Assembly: GCA_029243605.1 (NCBI GenBank) | Contig: JAQWRT010000082.1 | Span: forward strand, 1 to 52,477 | Source of the DNA: Myxococcota bacterium | GTDB taxonomy: Bacteria > Myxococcota_A > UBA9160 > UBA4427 | Direction of reading: 5' to 3' | DNA: 52,477 nt | In this document: positions 35,293-42,571 of the stretch, piece after piece | Numbering within the stretch: the stretch's first letter is position 1 | Layout: every line of letters starts with the position of its first letter | Position numbers and translations under genes: made by a program | The notes under the pieces: generated by a model | What the model was told of the DNA's origin: nothing | Database searches by the model: none | The model's input: only the letters and a program-made list of their open reading frames with translations

Positions 35293-38200
35293 ATGAATAT
35301 TCTTCTTGAGATCCTTGGTGTCGCGATCGCGGCCCTCCTCATTGGCCGACTGGCCCGCGATCCCTGGCGAGGCTGGCTCTTCAATTTTCTCAAGGTCTTC
35401 CTCACGTTCGAGATGGTTCGCCTGCTCCTCGTCATGCCCTTTGACGATGGAACCGGCACCCGAGCGCCCGCGTGGCAGTTGATTCTCGATCAGTTGAACT
35501 CCATTGACGCCACCGTCTTCTGGACCTTTGCCGCCATCGGGGCCTTTATCCGATTCCTGGGCGTTCTCGCCTCCATGTATCGCTGGCAATTGGTCCTTCG
35601 CGGCCAGCGCATCGAATTGCCCTTCAGGCATATCCTGGGCGCGTTTCTGATCGGGCGAGCCATCGGTTTCTTTCTTCCCAGCACCGCAGGCCTCGACGGG
35701 TACAAACTCTACGATGCCTCGCGCCTGAGCGGACGCACTGTCGAGGTCACTGCGGGCACCGTGCTCGAAAAAGTGCTCGGCGTGACCGGCATCTTCCTGA
35801 CCTATCTGATCGCCCTGCCTTTCGGCATGTCGATCTTCGGCGAAAACGCCGTTCTCATCGCATCGATCACCGTCCCCCTGGCGCTCGGAGTGATCGTCAT
35901 CCTCCTCACCATTCTCTGGTTCCCGGGGCTGGTGCAATGGACCATCGAGAATATCCCCCTGCCGGCCAAGAATCGTATCCAGGGAGTCGTCACCCGGATC
36001 TCCCACGCCACCGCCGCCTACCGGGACAAGAAGGGCCTGGTGCTCATGATGCTTCTCATGAGCTTCTTCGTTCATTTCTTCACGGCGGCCATGTACTTCT
36101 TCATGGCCATCGCCGTGGGCGCCAGCCTCGAGTTGGCCTTCTGGCCCGTCGTGTTTGGCTCCTCGATCCAGATCTTCGCCACCGTGATCGGGCCCACCAT
36201 CGGAGGCATCGGAATTCGCGAAGCCGCTCAGGTTCTCACCCTGGGGAGCCTGCTCGGTCTCGGCGTCGCGGCGATCTCGGCGACCCTGGGCTTCTGGGTG
36301 GGGGAGGTCCCGACCCTCTTTGGCTTTGTTTTCTGGTTGATCCGAGGCAAGGATTATCGCCCCGCCTATTGTCGCGTCGACGGCGTGCAGGTCGACTACG
36401 AGGAAGCGGCGAAGCAAGCCGTCGAACTCGAAACCGATGCGGATATCGCTCGCCGGGAAGCCGAGGGCGGCGGCGGACCTCCGCCCCTGCCCCAACCCCA
36501 ACGTCTTTTCGCCGCAACCGGGCTCGGGCTTGGCATCGGCATTCTCGCGGGCATCGTGATCGGCCTCGTCGAGACCCTCGTCATCGCCCAGGGCGGTTTT
36601 GGGAATGAAGCCCAGGTGCTCTGGTACGGCCCCCTGGCCTACGCGGTCATCCTGGGCGGGCTCGGCGCAGTGGGTGGCGCGTGCCTCAGCGTTCTCCCCC
36701 TATCGAGGGAAGAGGCCCAGAGTTGGGTGCCCGCCCTCGGCCTCACCGCCACCCTGATCCCCTTTGGCCTCGCCATCACGATCTTCCGATTGCGCCGGGA
36801 CGTCTATCTCGAGCAAATGCCCCCGATCTCGGTTCTGCTCGGCGTTCTCGCGGCGGCAGGCGTCCTCGCCCTGATCTTCCTGACCGTCGGGCGCCGATTC
36901 TTCGGCTCGCGAGCCGGCGTCATCGCTCGGCCCCTACCGGCCCTGGGCATCCTCGCAGGCGTAATGGGCCTGGGCGCCGCCCTGGCTTCGGCCATTGGGG
37001 CCCCCGAGTTGCCCCGGGGTGACGGACAGATCCCCGCGTCTTTGGCCGGGCGCCCGAACGTGGTGCTGGTGATGGTCGATACCCTGCGAGCGGACCATCT
37101 CTCCTGCTATGGCGGGCCCGTCCCAACTCCCAATCTTTGCCAACTCGCGGAAGACGGCGGCAGCCGGTACCAGGGCTTTTCCCATGCTTCATGGACCAAG
37201 CCCGCCACCGCCAGCCTGCTCACCTCGCTCTTGCCCTCAACCCATCGCGCCATGTCGAAGCCGTCGAAGCTCTCCCCCGATGTGGAGATGATCGCCGAGG
37301 TCATGCAGGGCGCCGGGTACACCACCGGAGGAATTGTCTCCAATATCAACCTCGCCGACAGCTTTGGCTTCAACCAGGGCTACGACGAGTACTACTTCCT
37401 CGGCCCCGCCTACCTGGCCGGCGCCGAGGAGTCCTCCTCGAAACTGATCATCTACAACATCGTGCGGGCGGTCTGGTTCAACCTTTCCGGGGGCGGCATC
37501 CGGCCCGCGGATTTCTATCAGGACTCGACCACGGTCAACGAAGTGGCCTTTGAGTGGCTCGACCGCAATAGCCGCGAGCGCTTCTTTCTCTTCCTTCACT
37601 ACATGGATCCCCACGATCCCTATTTCCGTCACCCCTATGATGGCTATGGCATCGCACGGGTTTCCAACCCGCACCCCGACGCCGCCCTGGCCGAGGAGAT
37701 GCACACCCTCTACAAGGGGGAGATCGAGTTCCTCGACGCCAATTTCGGCCGCTTCCTCGATCGGCTGCGCGCCGATGGGGTTTACGACAACACCGTGATC
37801 GCCCTGGTCTCCGACCACGGCGAGGAATTCTTCGAACACGGCGGCTGGTGGCATGGCCTGACCCTCTATGAGGAGCAGATCCATGTCCCCCTCCTGATCA
37901 AATGGGCCAAGCGTTCCCCGGGCCCGGCAGCCGACGCCCATGAACCCATCGCCCGGCTGATCGATGTCGCCCCGACCCTGGCCGCAGTCGCCGGTGCCGA
38001 AATTCCTGCCGCCATGCAGGGCACTGACCTGCGAACACCAGCGGCTTCGCGCAACGCCAAACAGCGCGAGGTCTACTCCGAGGAGGATCACGAGGGCAAC
38101 GTGCTCTGGTCCCTCCGCACCGAAACTCGGAAATTGATCGCCGCCAACGAGGGCAACCCCAGGGGCCTGGCCACCCAAGAATTTTTCGCCATCGATGCCG

Positions 38201-38397
38201 ACCCCAACGAACTCAACCCCCTCGACCAGGCGAGCCGGAGCCAGGAAGTCGCCGAACTCGAACAGCACGCCGATCTCCACCTCAAGGGAGCCGAGGGCGA
38301 AGCCGTCGCCGGCGGAGGCGAAGCCGAGATGAGTTACGAGGAGTGCGAACAACTCCGAATGCTCGGTTATGTAGACGACTGCGAGAGCCTCAAATAA
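35293..38397 (+). CDS. fusion of flippase-like membrane domain and sulfatase-fold transferase/hydrolase
   Basis: A 1034-residue inner-membrane protein. Residues about 1-360 match the lysylphosphatidylglycerol-synthase transmembrane (MprF flippase / AglD2, UPF0104) family: SMYRWQLVLRGQ, FFLPSTAGLDGYKLYDASR and GPTIGGIGIREAAQVL. Residues about 410-575 add roughly five more helices. From about 585 comes an alkaline-phosphatase-superfamily domain: NVVLVMVDTLRADHLSCYGG, nucleophile region SWTKPATASLLTS (Thr635), HYMDPHDPY and VSDHGEEFFEHGG. Thr instead of Cys argues for a phospho-group transferase or phosphatase rather than a sulfatase. The fusion suggests a lipid or lipid-linked headgroup is moved across the membrane and modified outside. 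ATG 35293 has AGGAG close upstream. Confidence 0.8.
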   Translation: MNILLEILGVAIAALLIGRLARDPWRGWLFNFLKVFLTFEMVRLLLVMPFDDGTGTRAPAWQLILDQLNSIDATVFWTFAAIGAFIRFLGVLASMYRWQLVLRGQRIELPFRHILGAFLIGRAIGFFLPSTAGLDGYKLYDASRLSGRTVEVTAGTVLEKVLGVTGIFLTYLIALPFGMSIFGENAVLIASITVPLALGVIVILLTILWFPGLVQWTIENIPLPAKNRIQGVVTRISHATAAYRDKKGLVLMMLLMSFFVHFFTAAMYFFMAIAVGASLELAFWPVVFGSSIQIFATVIGPTIGGIGIREAAQVLTLGSLLGLGVAAISATLGFWVGEVPTLFGFVFWLIRGKDYRPAYCRVDGVQVDYEEAAKQAVELETDADIARREAEGGGGPPPLPQPQRLFAATGLGLGIGILAGIVIGLVETLVIAQGGFGNEAQVLWYGPLAYAVILGGLGAVGGACLSVLPLSREEAQSWVPALGLTATLIPFGLAITIFRLRRDVYLEQMPPISVLLGVLAAAGVLALIFLTVGRRFFGSRAGVIARPLPALGILAGVMGLGAALASAIGAPELPRGDGQIPASLAGRPNVVLVMVDTLRADHLSCYGGPVPTPNLCQLAEDGGSRYQGFSHASWTKPATASLLTSLLPSTHRAMSKPSKLSPDVEMIAEVMQGAGYTTGGIVSNINLADSFGFNQGYDEYYFLGPAYLAGAEESSSKLIIYNIVRAVWFNLSGGGIRPADFYQDSTTVNEVAFEWLDRNSRERFFLFLHYMDPHDPYFRHPYDGYGIARVSNPHPDAALAEEMHTLYKGEIEFLDANFGRFLDRLRADGVYDNTVIALVSDHGEEFFEHGGWWHGLTLYEEQIHVPLLIKWAKRSPGPAADAHEPIARLIDVAPTLAAVAGAEIPAAMQGTDLRTPAASRNAKQREVYSEEDHEGNVLWSLRTETRKLIAANEGNPRGLATQEFFAIDADPNELNPLDQASRSQEVAELEQHADLHLKGAEGEAVAGGGEAEMSYEECEQLRMLGYVDDCESLK

Positions 38398-38411
38398 CCG
38401 GTGGGCGGGGT

Positions 38412-38849
38412 TTAATCCTCGTCGGGTTCCAGATCGAGAGCCAGGGAGTTGATGCAATAGCGCTGGCCCGTGGGCTGGGGTCCGTCGGGAAAGACATGGC
38501 CCAGGTGGGCATCGCAACGGCTGCAAAGAACCTCGGTCCGGGCCATGCCCATACTTCCATCCACCCGGTCATTCACGGCGCCCGCCTCGATTGGCTCGTA
38601 ATAGCTCGGCCAACCCGTACCCGAATCGAATTTGGTCTTCGAACTGAAGAGCGGGTTACCGCAACAGACACAGCGGTAGACCCCGGCGGTCTTGGTGTCG
38701 CAATACTCTCCGCTAAAAGGCCGCTCGGTCCCCGCCTTGCGGGTGACCTCGTACTGGTCGTTGCTGAGCTTCGCCCTCAGTTCGGCTTCGCTGGGAACCG
38801 TCTGCCCCGGCCCGGCGGCATCGCTCTGTTCTCTCTTCTCATCGGCCAT
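38412..38849 (-). CDS. msrB: peptide methionine (R)-S-oxide reductase MsrB
   Basis: A 145-residue MsrB that reduces the R epimer of methionine sulfoxide in proteins. It has both zinc CxxC pairs ([11 protein letters not shown] and VLCSRCDAH), the core [21 protein letters not shown] and the catalytic Cys in QRYCINS. Some MsrB enzymes have selenocysteine here; this one encodes Cys even though selB is present in the genome. ATG 38849 begins MADEKREQ and has GAGGAGAG upstream; the open frame to 38990 overlaps the next gene and is not used. Confidence 0.93.
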   Translation of the reverse strand: MADEKREQSDAAGPGQTVPSEAELRAKLSNDQYEVTRKAGTERPFSGEYCDTKTAGVYRCVCCGNPLFSSKTKFDSGTGWPSYYEPIEAGAVNDRVDGSMGMARTEVLCSRCDAHLGHVFPDGPQPTGQRYCINSLALDLEPDED

Positions 38850-38916
38850 GAGCCTGACTCTCCTCGGCTGAATCCGGCGGGGGTGGGCACCCTCCGGCCG
38901 GCTCCTGTGTTGGGGA

Positions 38917-39363
38917 TTACTCTGGGGTCTCTTCCACGTGGGCGTGCATCGCGACAAGGACCGCCCCGTCTTGATAGCGCATGGAAACAACCCTGGGGCG
39001 ATCGCTCTCCTGGCGAAATTGCATCCTCACATCGCTGATCTCTTCGGAAGCTGAGGCCGCTCCCTCACCGGAAGGCGCCGGCCAAGCCTTCACTAAGGGG
39101 TTGCCGGCCACTCGCCACCAGGGCTCCTCCTCCTCGAGAGACGCCATGCGAAGCGAGCCCACTTCATCGGCGGCCTGGATCTGGCGAAGAACGAGGCACG
39201 CGTTGCTTCGGTCGGCCACCACGAGAATTCGCCCGACATCGAAGGTCAAGAGATAACCCGGGCCGCGGGAGGGATCGTCACCGCCTCCGGCCTGCACCAA
39301 TTGCTCTGCCTTGAGAAAGGTCCCCTGGGCCTCGGCGGCCCGTTCCAAGAGTTCAATGCCCAA
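38917..39363 (-). CDS. hypothetical cytoplasmic protein
   Basis: I do not recognise the family. The 148-residue product has no signal peptide or membrane segment. It contains a beta-rich half ([22 protein letters not shown]), a Glu/Pro/Trp-rich stretch ([22 protein letters not shown]), and a C-terminal half ([20 protein letters not shown]) with the look of a small ligand-binding or immunity-like domain. The start is TTG 39363, strongly supported by GGGAGG six bases upstream. It is divergent from the small HTH gene and may be functionally linked to it. Confidence 0.55.
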   Translation of the reverse strand: MGIELLERAAEAQGTFLKAEQLVQAGGGDDPSRGPGYLLTFDVGRILVVADRSNACLVLRQIQAADEVGSLRMASLEEEEPWWRVAGNPLVKAWPAPSGEGAASASEEISDVRMQFRQESDRPRVVSMRYQDGAVLVAMHAHVEETPE

Positions 39364-39460
39364 CAGCTTCCTCCCTTGCCGCCCTCAACCGGGCAGCCCA
39401 AAGCGGGGAGAAAGTCTACACTCGACTGGCCCAGATGGAATGGGCTGACTGAGGAGAGTC

Positions 39461-39724
39461 GTGAATCCAGCGAAAACGGACGAGGAGTGGGTTCAGCCCG
39501 ATGGTCTCTCGATTCGGCGACTTCGGCACGGACGCAAGTGGTCGCCCAGAGAGTGTATTGCAGCCATCTCCCGCGCCCATCGGATCGCCTCGGGGCTGAC
39601 GGAGTCGATTTCTCCGGACCTGCTCCAGCACATCGAGGAAAAGAACGAACGCATTCCCTACGAGACGCTCTGCATGATCGCCCGGGGGTTCGAGTGCGAC
39701 CCCGTCGACCTCATGACCGAATAG
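39461..39724 (+). CDS. small helix-turn-helix (XRE-like) protein
   Basis: An 87-residue protein that is nearly all one Cro/C1-type helix-turn-helix: IRRLRHGRKWSPRECIAAIS, then SPDLLQHIEEKNERIPYETLCMIARGFECDPVDLM. The last part matches the typical end of XRE domains (helices 3-5, with L.IA.GL.CDP.DLM). A longer loop than usual separates the first two helices. Start GTG 39461 has GAGGAG four to five bases upstream. TACACT at 39417-39422 could be its -10. It probably regulates itself or its divergent neighbour; target unknown. Confidence 0.7.
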   Translation: MNPAKTDEEWVQPDGLSIRRLRHGRKWSPRECIAAISRAHRIASGLTESISPDLLQHIEEKNERIPYETLCMIARGFECDPVDLMTE

Positions 39725-39731
39725 GGAGAAA

Positions 39732-39765
39732 GAAAGCACCCATGACCGGAAAGCACCCATGACCG
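39732..39765 (+). repeat. 17-bp tandem duplication creating a leader minicistron
   Basis: A 17-bp unit starting GAAAGCACCC and ending ATGACCG occurs twice in perfect tandem (39732-39748, 39749-39765). Because 17 is not a multiple of three, the first ATG (39742) opens a different frame, ATG ACC GGA AAG CAC CCA TGA. That hexapeptide MTGKHP stops at 39760-39762, overlapping the second ATG as ATGA. The second ATG (39759) starts the GST-like gene. The only ribosome-site-like sequence, GGGAG (39724-39728), is nearer the first ATG. Confidence 0.8.
39742..39762 (+). CDS. six-residue leader peptide overlapping the GST-like start
   Basis: The sequence encodes MTGKHP and a stop that overlaps the ATG of the following gene by ATGA. 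It could be translated and re-initiate on the main gene. It may also be only a by-product of the duplication; there is no direct evidence for expression. Confidence 0.3.
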   Translation: MTGKHP

Positions 39766-40553
39766 ATTGGATGAGCGTCGAGGAGGGCCGCAAGGCCGAA
39801 GGCCTGCGTCTGGTTCTCACGACCGGGGTGCCCGGGCCCTGGGGCGAAGCCGCCAAGGCGATCTTCCACGTCAAGGGACTCGACTGCCCCCGAATCCCGC
39901 AATTCGGTGGCCAGGCAAACCCCGAACTCGTCGACTGGACGGGGGAGAACAACGCCCCCCAGGCGATCCTCGGCGACGAACGCGCTCGGACCCACTGGGG
40001 CGAGATCATCGCCCTGGGCGAACGACTCGCCGCCGACCCGCCCCTGATCCCCGAGCGCCCGGACGACCGGGTCCTGATGTTCGGGCTCCTCAACGAACTC
40101 GCCGGGGAGGGGGGCTTCGGTTGGCAACGCAGGCTGATGCTCTTCGCCCCCTTCATGGCTCTGCCGCCCGAGCATCCGGGTCGGCAAAGCATGGCGAGCA
40201 TGTGTGAACGCTATGGGTTCTCCGAGGAGAGCGCCGAGGCCGCGCCTTCTCGCGTGGCGGAAATTCTTTCGCTCCTGGGAAATCAGTGGCAGCGCCAAAG
40301 CGAGCGGGGACGCAAATTCCTGGTGGGGGATCGACTGTCGGCCCTGGATCTCTACTGGGCCGCATTCGCAGCTCTGGTGGAGCCACTGCCCCAAGAGGAC
40401 TGCCCCATGCCCGAAATGATGCGGGCGGGCTACTCCCAGGAACACCCGCGGATTCAGGCAGCCCTCGACCCGGCGCTCATGGAACACCGCCAACGCATCT
40501 ACGAGGATTGGCTCGAACTGCCCATCGATCTCGGTCCGGGTTTCAAGGCGTGA
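39759..40553 (+). CDS. glutathione S-transferase-like protein
   Basis: A 264-residue protein with a thioredoxin-like N-terminal half (VLTTGVPGPWGEAAKAIFHVKGLDCPRIPQFGGQANPELVDWTGENNAPQAIL) and an all-helical C-terminal half (about 100-250) including FLVGDRLSALDLYWAAFAAL, the GST N-capping-box region (xxDLYWA). The usual active-site Tyr/Ser/Cys is not obvious. The E-N-NAPQAIL stretch replaces the normal NPxGxVPxL, cis-Pro and all. Start is the second ATG of the 17-bp duplication. Its stop overlaps the next gene by 4 bp. It may bind glutathione, since gshB is in the same region, but its reaction is unknown. Confidence 0.65.
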   Translation: MTDWMSVEEGRKAEGLRLVLTTGVPGPWGEAAKAIFHVKGLDCPRIPQFGGQANPELVDWTGENNAPQAILGDERARTHWGEIIALGERLAADPPLIPERPDDRVLMFGLLNELAGEGGFGWQRRLMLFAPFMALPPEHPGRQSMASMCERYGFSEESAEAAPSRVAEILSLLGNQWQRQSERGRKFLVGDRLSALDLYWAAFAALVEPLPQEDCPMPEMMRAGYSQEHPRIQAALDPALMEHRQRIYEDWLELPIDLGPGFKA

Positions 40554-41131
40554 ACCCCTCCGCCCCGGAAGCAGGCCGCGCCCGGCACCTGGCCCTGATC
40601 GGCGGCCGGGGCTGCGGCAAGAGCTTGGTGACGACTCGCCTGGCCGAGCGATACCCGGATTTCCGGCGGCTCGAACTCGACGCCCTGATCGTTGCGGCGG
40701 CGGGTGGCCGGCCGGTCGCCCAGATCGTCGCCGAAGAGGGATGGCCGGGCTTTCGGGATCTCGAATACACGGTCCTGAAAACCGCCACCGAGACCTCGGA
40801 CAGGGCCTTCGTGGACTGCGGCGGGGGCATCGTCGTGGACCTCGATGACGCGGGCCGGGAGATCTACAGCGAGCGCAAGGCCGAAATCCTTCGCAGCCGC
40901 TGCCGGGTCGTCTACCTGCGCTGCGACAGCGACCTCCTCGCCGCCCGGATCAAGGGCGATCCCAACCGTCCCACTCTTTCCGCCCAGGAATCCTTCCACG
41001 CCCTCATGGAGCGCCGGGAGGACTGGTACTCCCGCACGGCCCACCGGGTGATCGAGGCGGGCGCCCTGGCCAGCGACGAATTGGCGGCAGAAATCGCGGG
41101 CTGGTTCTTCGAGGACGATCCCGACCAATAG
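40550..41131 (+). CDS. shikimate kinase-like P-loop kinase
   Basis: A 193-residue nucleoside-monophosphate-kinase-fold protein resembling AroK. Walker A is LIGGRGCGKSLV. LELDALIVAAAGG occupies the DxD substrate region, with Glu for the first Asp. FRDLE and the triple-Gly CGGGIVVD match shikimate-binding segments. GDPNRPTL provides the lid Arg and following RP. AroK phosphorylates shikimate in aromatic amino-acid synthesis. The altered DxD and isolation from other aro genes leave room for another small substrate. Start GTG 40550 overlaps the preceding stop by 4 bp (GTGA); the longer open frame from 40286 lies inside the GST-like gene. Confidence 0.7.
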   Translation: MNPSAPEAGRARHLALIGGRGCGKSLVTTRLAERYPDFRRLELDALIVAAAGGRPVAQIVAEEGWPGFRDLEYTVLKTATETSDRAFVDCGGGIVVDLDDAGREIYSERKAEILRSRCRVVYLRCDSDLLAARIKGDPNRPTLSAQESFHALMERREDWYSRTAHRVIEAGALASDELAAEIAGWFFEDDPDQ

Positions 41132-41160
41132 GAGCAGTCGGGGGCTCCCTCCCCATTCCC

Positions 41161-41502
41161 TCAGCCCTCGCTTCCGGCCCGGGGCAAGCCCCAGCCGAGT
41201 TCCTCGAGGCAGGCCTCGGCTTGCTCGCGAACGTGGGCCTTATCGTCGGAGAGCGCGGCGTGCAGCGCGGGCTCCACCTGATCGCGGTCGACCGCACCGA
41301 AGCGCGTCGCGAGATGCGCGAAACCCATCAAAGCATTGCCGCGCACATCGGTGTGCTCGTGGGTCGCCAATTCGAGCAGGCATTCCTGGGCCCAGACCCG
41401 ATCCTCGGCCGCCAGGGCGAGGTCAATGACCACGCCGAGCAAATCCTCCACGTCTTCGCCGGCCAGCGCCGCCTCGACCTGCTCGCGAAAATCATCCGCC
41501 AC
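41161..41502 (-). CDS. small HEAT-repeat-like protein
   Basis: A 113-residue, acidic, all-helical protein. Helical pairs AQECLLELATHEHTDVRGNALMGFAHLA and EPALHAALSDDKAHVREQAEACLEELG have the Asp-x-Val-Arg turn and Ala/Leu pattern of HEAT repeats. Start is GTG 41502 inside the end of aat, overlapping it by 11 bp with GGGGG about six bases upstream. The longer frame to 41685 is antisense-like residue content within aat and is rejected. Such short HEAT proteins are usually protein-binding modules. It appears co-transcribed with aat, which may be chance. Confidence 0.65.
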   Translation of the reverse strand: MADDFREQVEAALAGEDVEDLLGVVIDLALAAEDRVWAQECLLELATHEHTDVRGNALMGFAHLATRFGAVDRDQVEPALHAALSDDKAHVREQAEACLEELGWGLPRAGSEG

Positions 41503-42265
41503 TGTCGCCCCCTTCTTTCCCTCGACGTTCAGACCCAACGAGTTCCCATTGACCACAACGCGTGGGTGCTTCGAGGGCCTGGGATACGAGGTCGAGAAAT
41601 GCAGCCCGGGGCTGCAGGACCGCACCCAGGCGCTCGGTGTTTTCCGTATGCGCTTGGCAGTCCAAAACTCGAAACCCCCAGGCACGAATCCGATCTACCA
41701 GGGCGACCAGGGCGATCTTTGAGGCATCGCTGCGCCGACTAAACATGGACTCGCCGAAAAATGCGGCGCCCAGGGAGACGCCGTAGATCCCGCCGACGAG
41801 TTCACCGTCCGCGTGGGCCTCAACCGAATGCGCAAAGCCAAGCTCGTGCAGCTCGCAATAGGCACGGATCATGTCGTCGTTGATCCAGGTCCCGGATTGT
41901 CCGGGCCGGGGAGCCTGGGCGCAGGCCTCGATCACCCCGGCAAAATTTTGATCCAGGGTGAGGGTATAAGGAGCGCGGCGCAGGTTCTTCGCCAGGGACC
42001 GGTTGATACGCAGCGCTTCGGGGAAAAGAACGGCCCGGGGGTCTGGGGAGTACCACAGGATCGGCGGAGACTCGTACCACGGGAAGAGCCCCTGGGCGTA
42101 AGCCGCCAATAGGCGTCCCGCCTCGAGATCGCCCCCGTAGGCGAGCAAACCTTCGGAATGGCCACTGCGGGGGTCGGGGAAGGGGTACCGCTCGCACAAC
42201 TCGGCGATGAACTCCGGGGGAACCAGACGGCATTGGCGCTCGCCTGCCGATCGTTCCTCTACCAT
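41492..42265 (-). CDS. aat: leucyl/phenylalanyl-tRNA-protein transferase
   Basis: A 257-residue enzyme that adds Leu or Phe from tRNA to proteins with N-terminal Arg or Lys, marking them for ClpS/ClpAP degradation. Family landmarks are FPDPRSGHSEGLLAYGGDL, YAQGLFPWYES, ILWYSPDPRAVLFPEALR, TWINDDMIRAY and GELVGGIYGVSLGAAFFGESMFS. Length is normal. ATG 42265 has GGGAGG three bases upstream. The leftward promoter may lie in the left arm of the 15-bp inverted repeat about 40-50 bp upstream. The gene is followed by an overlapping HEAT protein gene. Confidence 0.93.
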   Translation of the reverse strand: MVEERSAGERQCRLVPPEFIAELCERYPFPDPRSGHSEGLLAYGGDLEAGRLLAAYAQGLFPWYESPPILWYSPDPRAVLFPEALRINRSLAKNLRRAPYTLTLDQNFAGVIEACAQAPRPGQSGTWINDDMIRAYCELHELGFAHSVEAHADGELVGGIYGVSLGAAFFGESMFSRRSDASKIALVALVDRIRAWGFRVLDCQAHTENTERLGAVLQPRAAFLDLVSQALEAPTRCGQWELVGSERRGKEGGDSGG

Positions 42266-42303
42266 GCGCCTCCCTCCCCCCCAAAAAGCCTCGACCCCGG
42301 CTG

Positions 42304-42367
42304 CAGTCTAGCCCGGATGGCCCCGACGAGAGGGGAGGGGACGCGTGCTCGGATCCGGGCTAGACTG
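42304..42367. repeat. 15-bp perfect inverted repeat, possible mirror-image divergent promoters
   Basis: CAGTCTAGCCCGGAT (42304-42318) and ATCCGGGCTAGACTG (42353-42367) are exact reverse complements separated by 34 bp. Read outward in either direction each arm ends in TAGACT, a four-of-six match to a -10 box. Rightward transcription would start near 42373, just before the riboswitch stem. Leftward it would start near 42298, upstream of aat. The same sequence could form a long RNA or DNA hairpin. No transposase is near it. Confidence 0.55.
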
Positions 42368-42377
42368 GGAAACCAAC

Positions 42378-42463
42378 GGGTTCATCAAAAAGGACGATTT
42401 CAGGCACTTGCAGGCCCTTGAACCCCCCAACTCCGGGGGCAATCGCCCGATCTGCTAAGTGCC
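42378..42463 (+). promoter_or_regulatory. SAM-II-like riboswitch upstream of the Met/Cys PLP enzyme
   Basis: The elements follow the order of the SAM-II aptamer, an H-type pseudoknot that binds S-adenosylmethionine. P1 is GGGTTCA (42378-42384) with TGAACCC (42419-42425), extended by AGG (42391-42393) with CCT (42416-42418). Loop 1 has the conserved GATTT (42396-42400) and TTGCA (42408-42412). The pseudoknot stem P2 pairs GGCAC (42403-42407) with GTGCC (42459-42463), directly after the conserved GCTAA (42454-42458). The linker holds an extra hairpin, GGGC-AATC-GCCC (42437-42448). The gene downstream is of the MetB/MetC/MetZ family, a known SAM-II target. The consensus was recalled, not searched. 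Confidence 0.6.
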
Positions 42464-42464
42464 C

Positions 42465-42518
42465 TCAGCGAGCGAGAGCTCTGTGCTGAAGCGCGCGAAG
42501 CGCGGATCCCAGGATCCC
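42465..42518 (+). promoter_or_regulatory. chain of hairpins after the riboswitch, possible expression platform
   Basis: TCAGC-GAGC (42465-42473) pairs with GCTC and GCTGA (42478-42489) around a GAGA tetraloop with a 3-base bulge. CGCG pairs with CGCG around 42492-42504. A direct repeat GGATCCC occurs at 42504-42510 and 42512-42518. No T run follows, so control by intrinsic termination is not evident. Translation or Rho-dependent control is possible. Confidence 0.4.
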
Positions 42519-42571
42519 TGTATTCCGCTCGCCAAACACACGCGATCGCTCTGTCGCCAGCGGCGGCCAAA

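Noticed and set aside
38412..38849. MsrB as a selenoprotein
   Set aside because: The catalytic position in QRYCINS is a Cys codon, not TGA, and there is no in-frame TGA.
41503..41685. N-terminal extension of the HEAT-like protein
   Set aside because: It lies entirely inside aat in another frame and has no helical repeat pattern; GTG 41502 has a ribosome site.
42304..42367. The 15-bp inverted repeat as ends of a transposable element
   Set aside because: Only 34 bp lie between the arms, there is no transposase and no flanking target duplication was seen.
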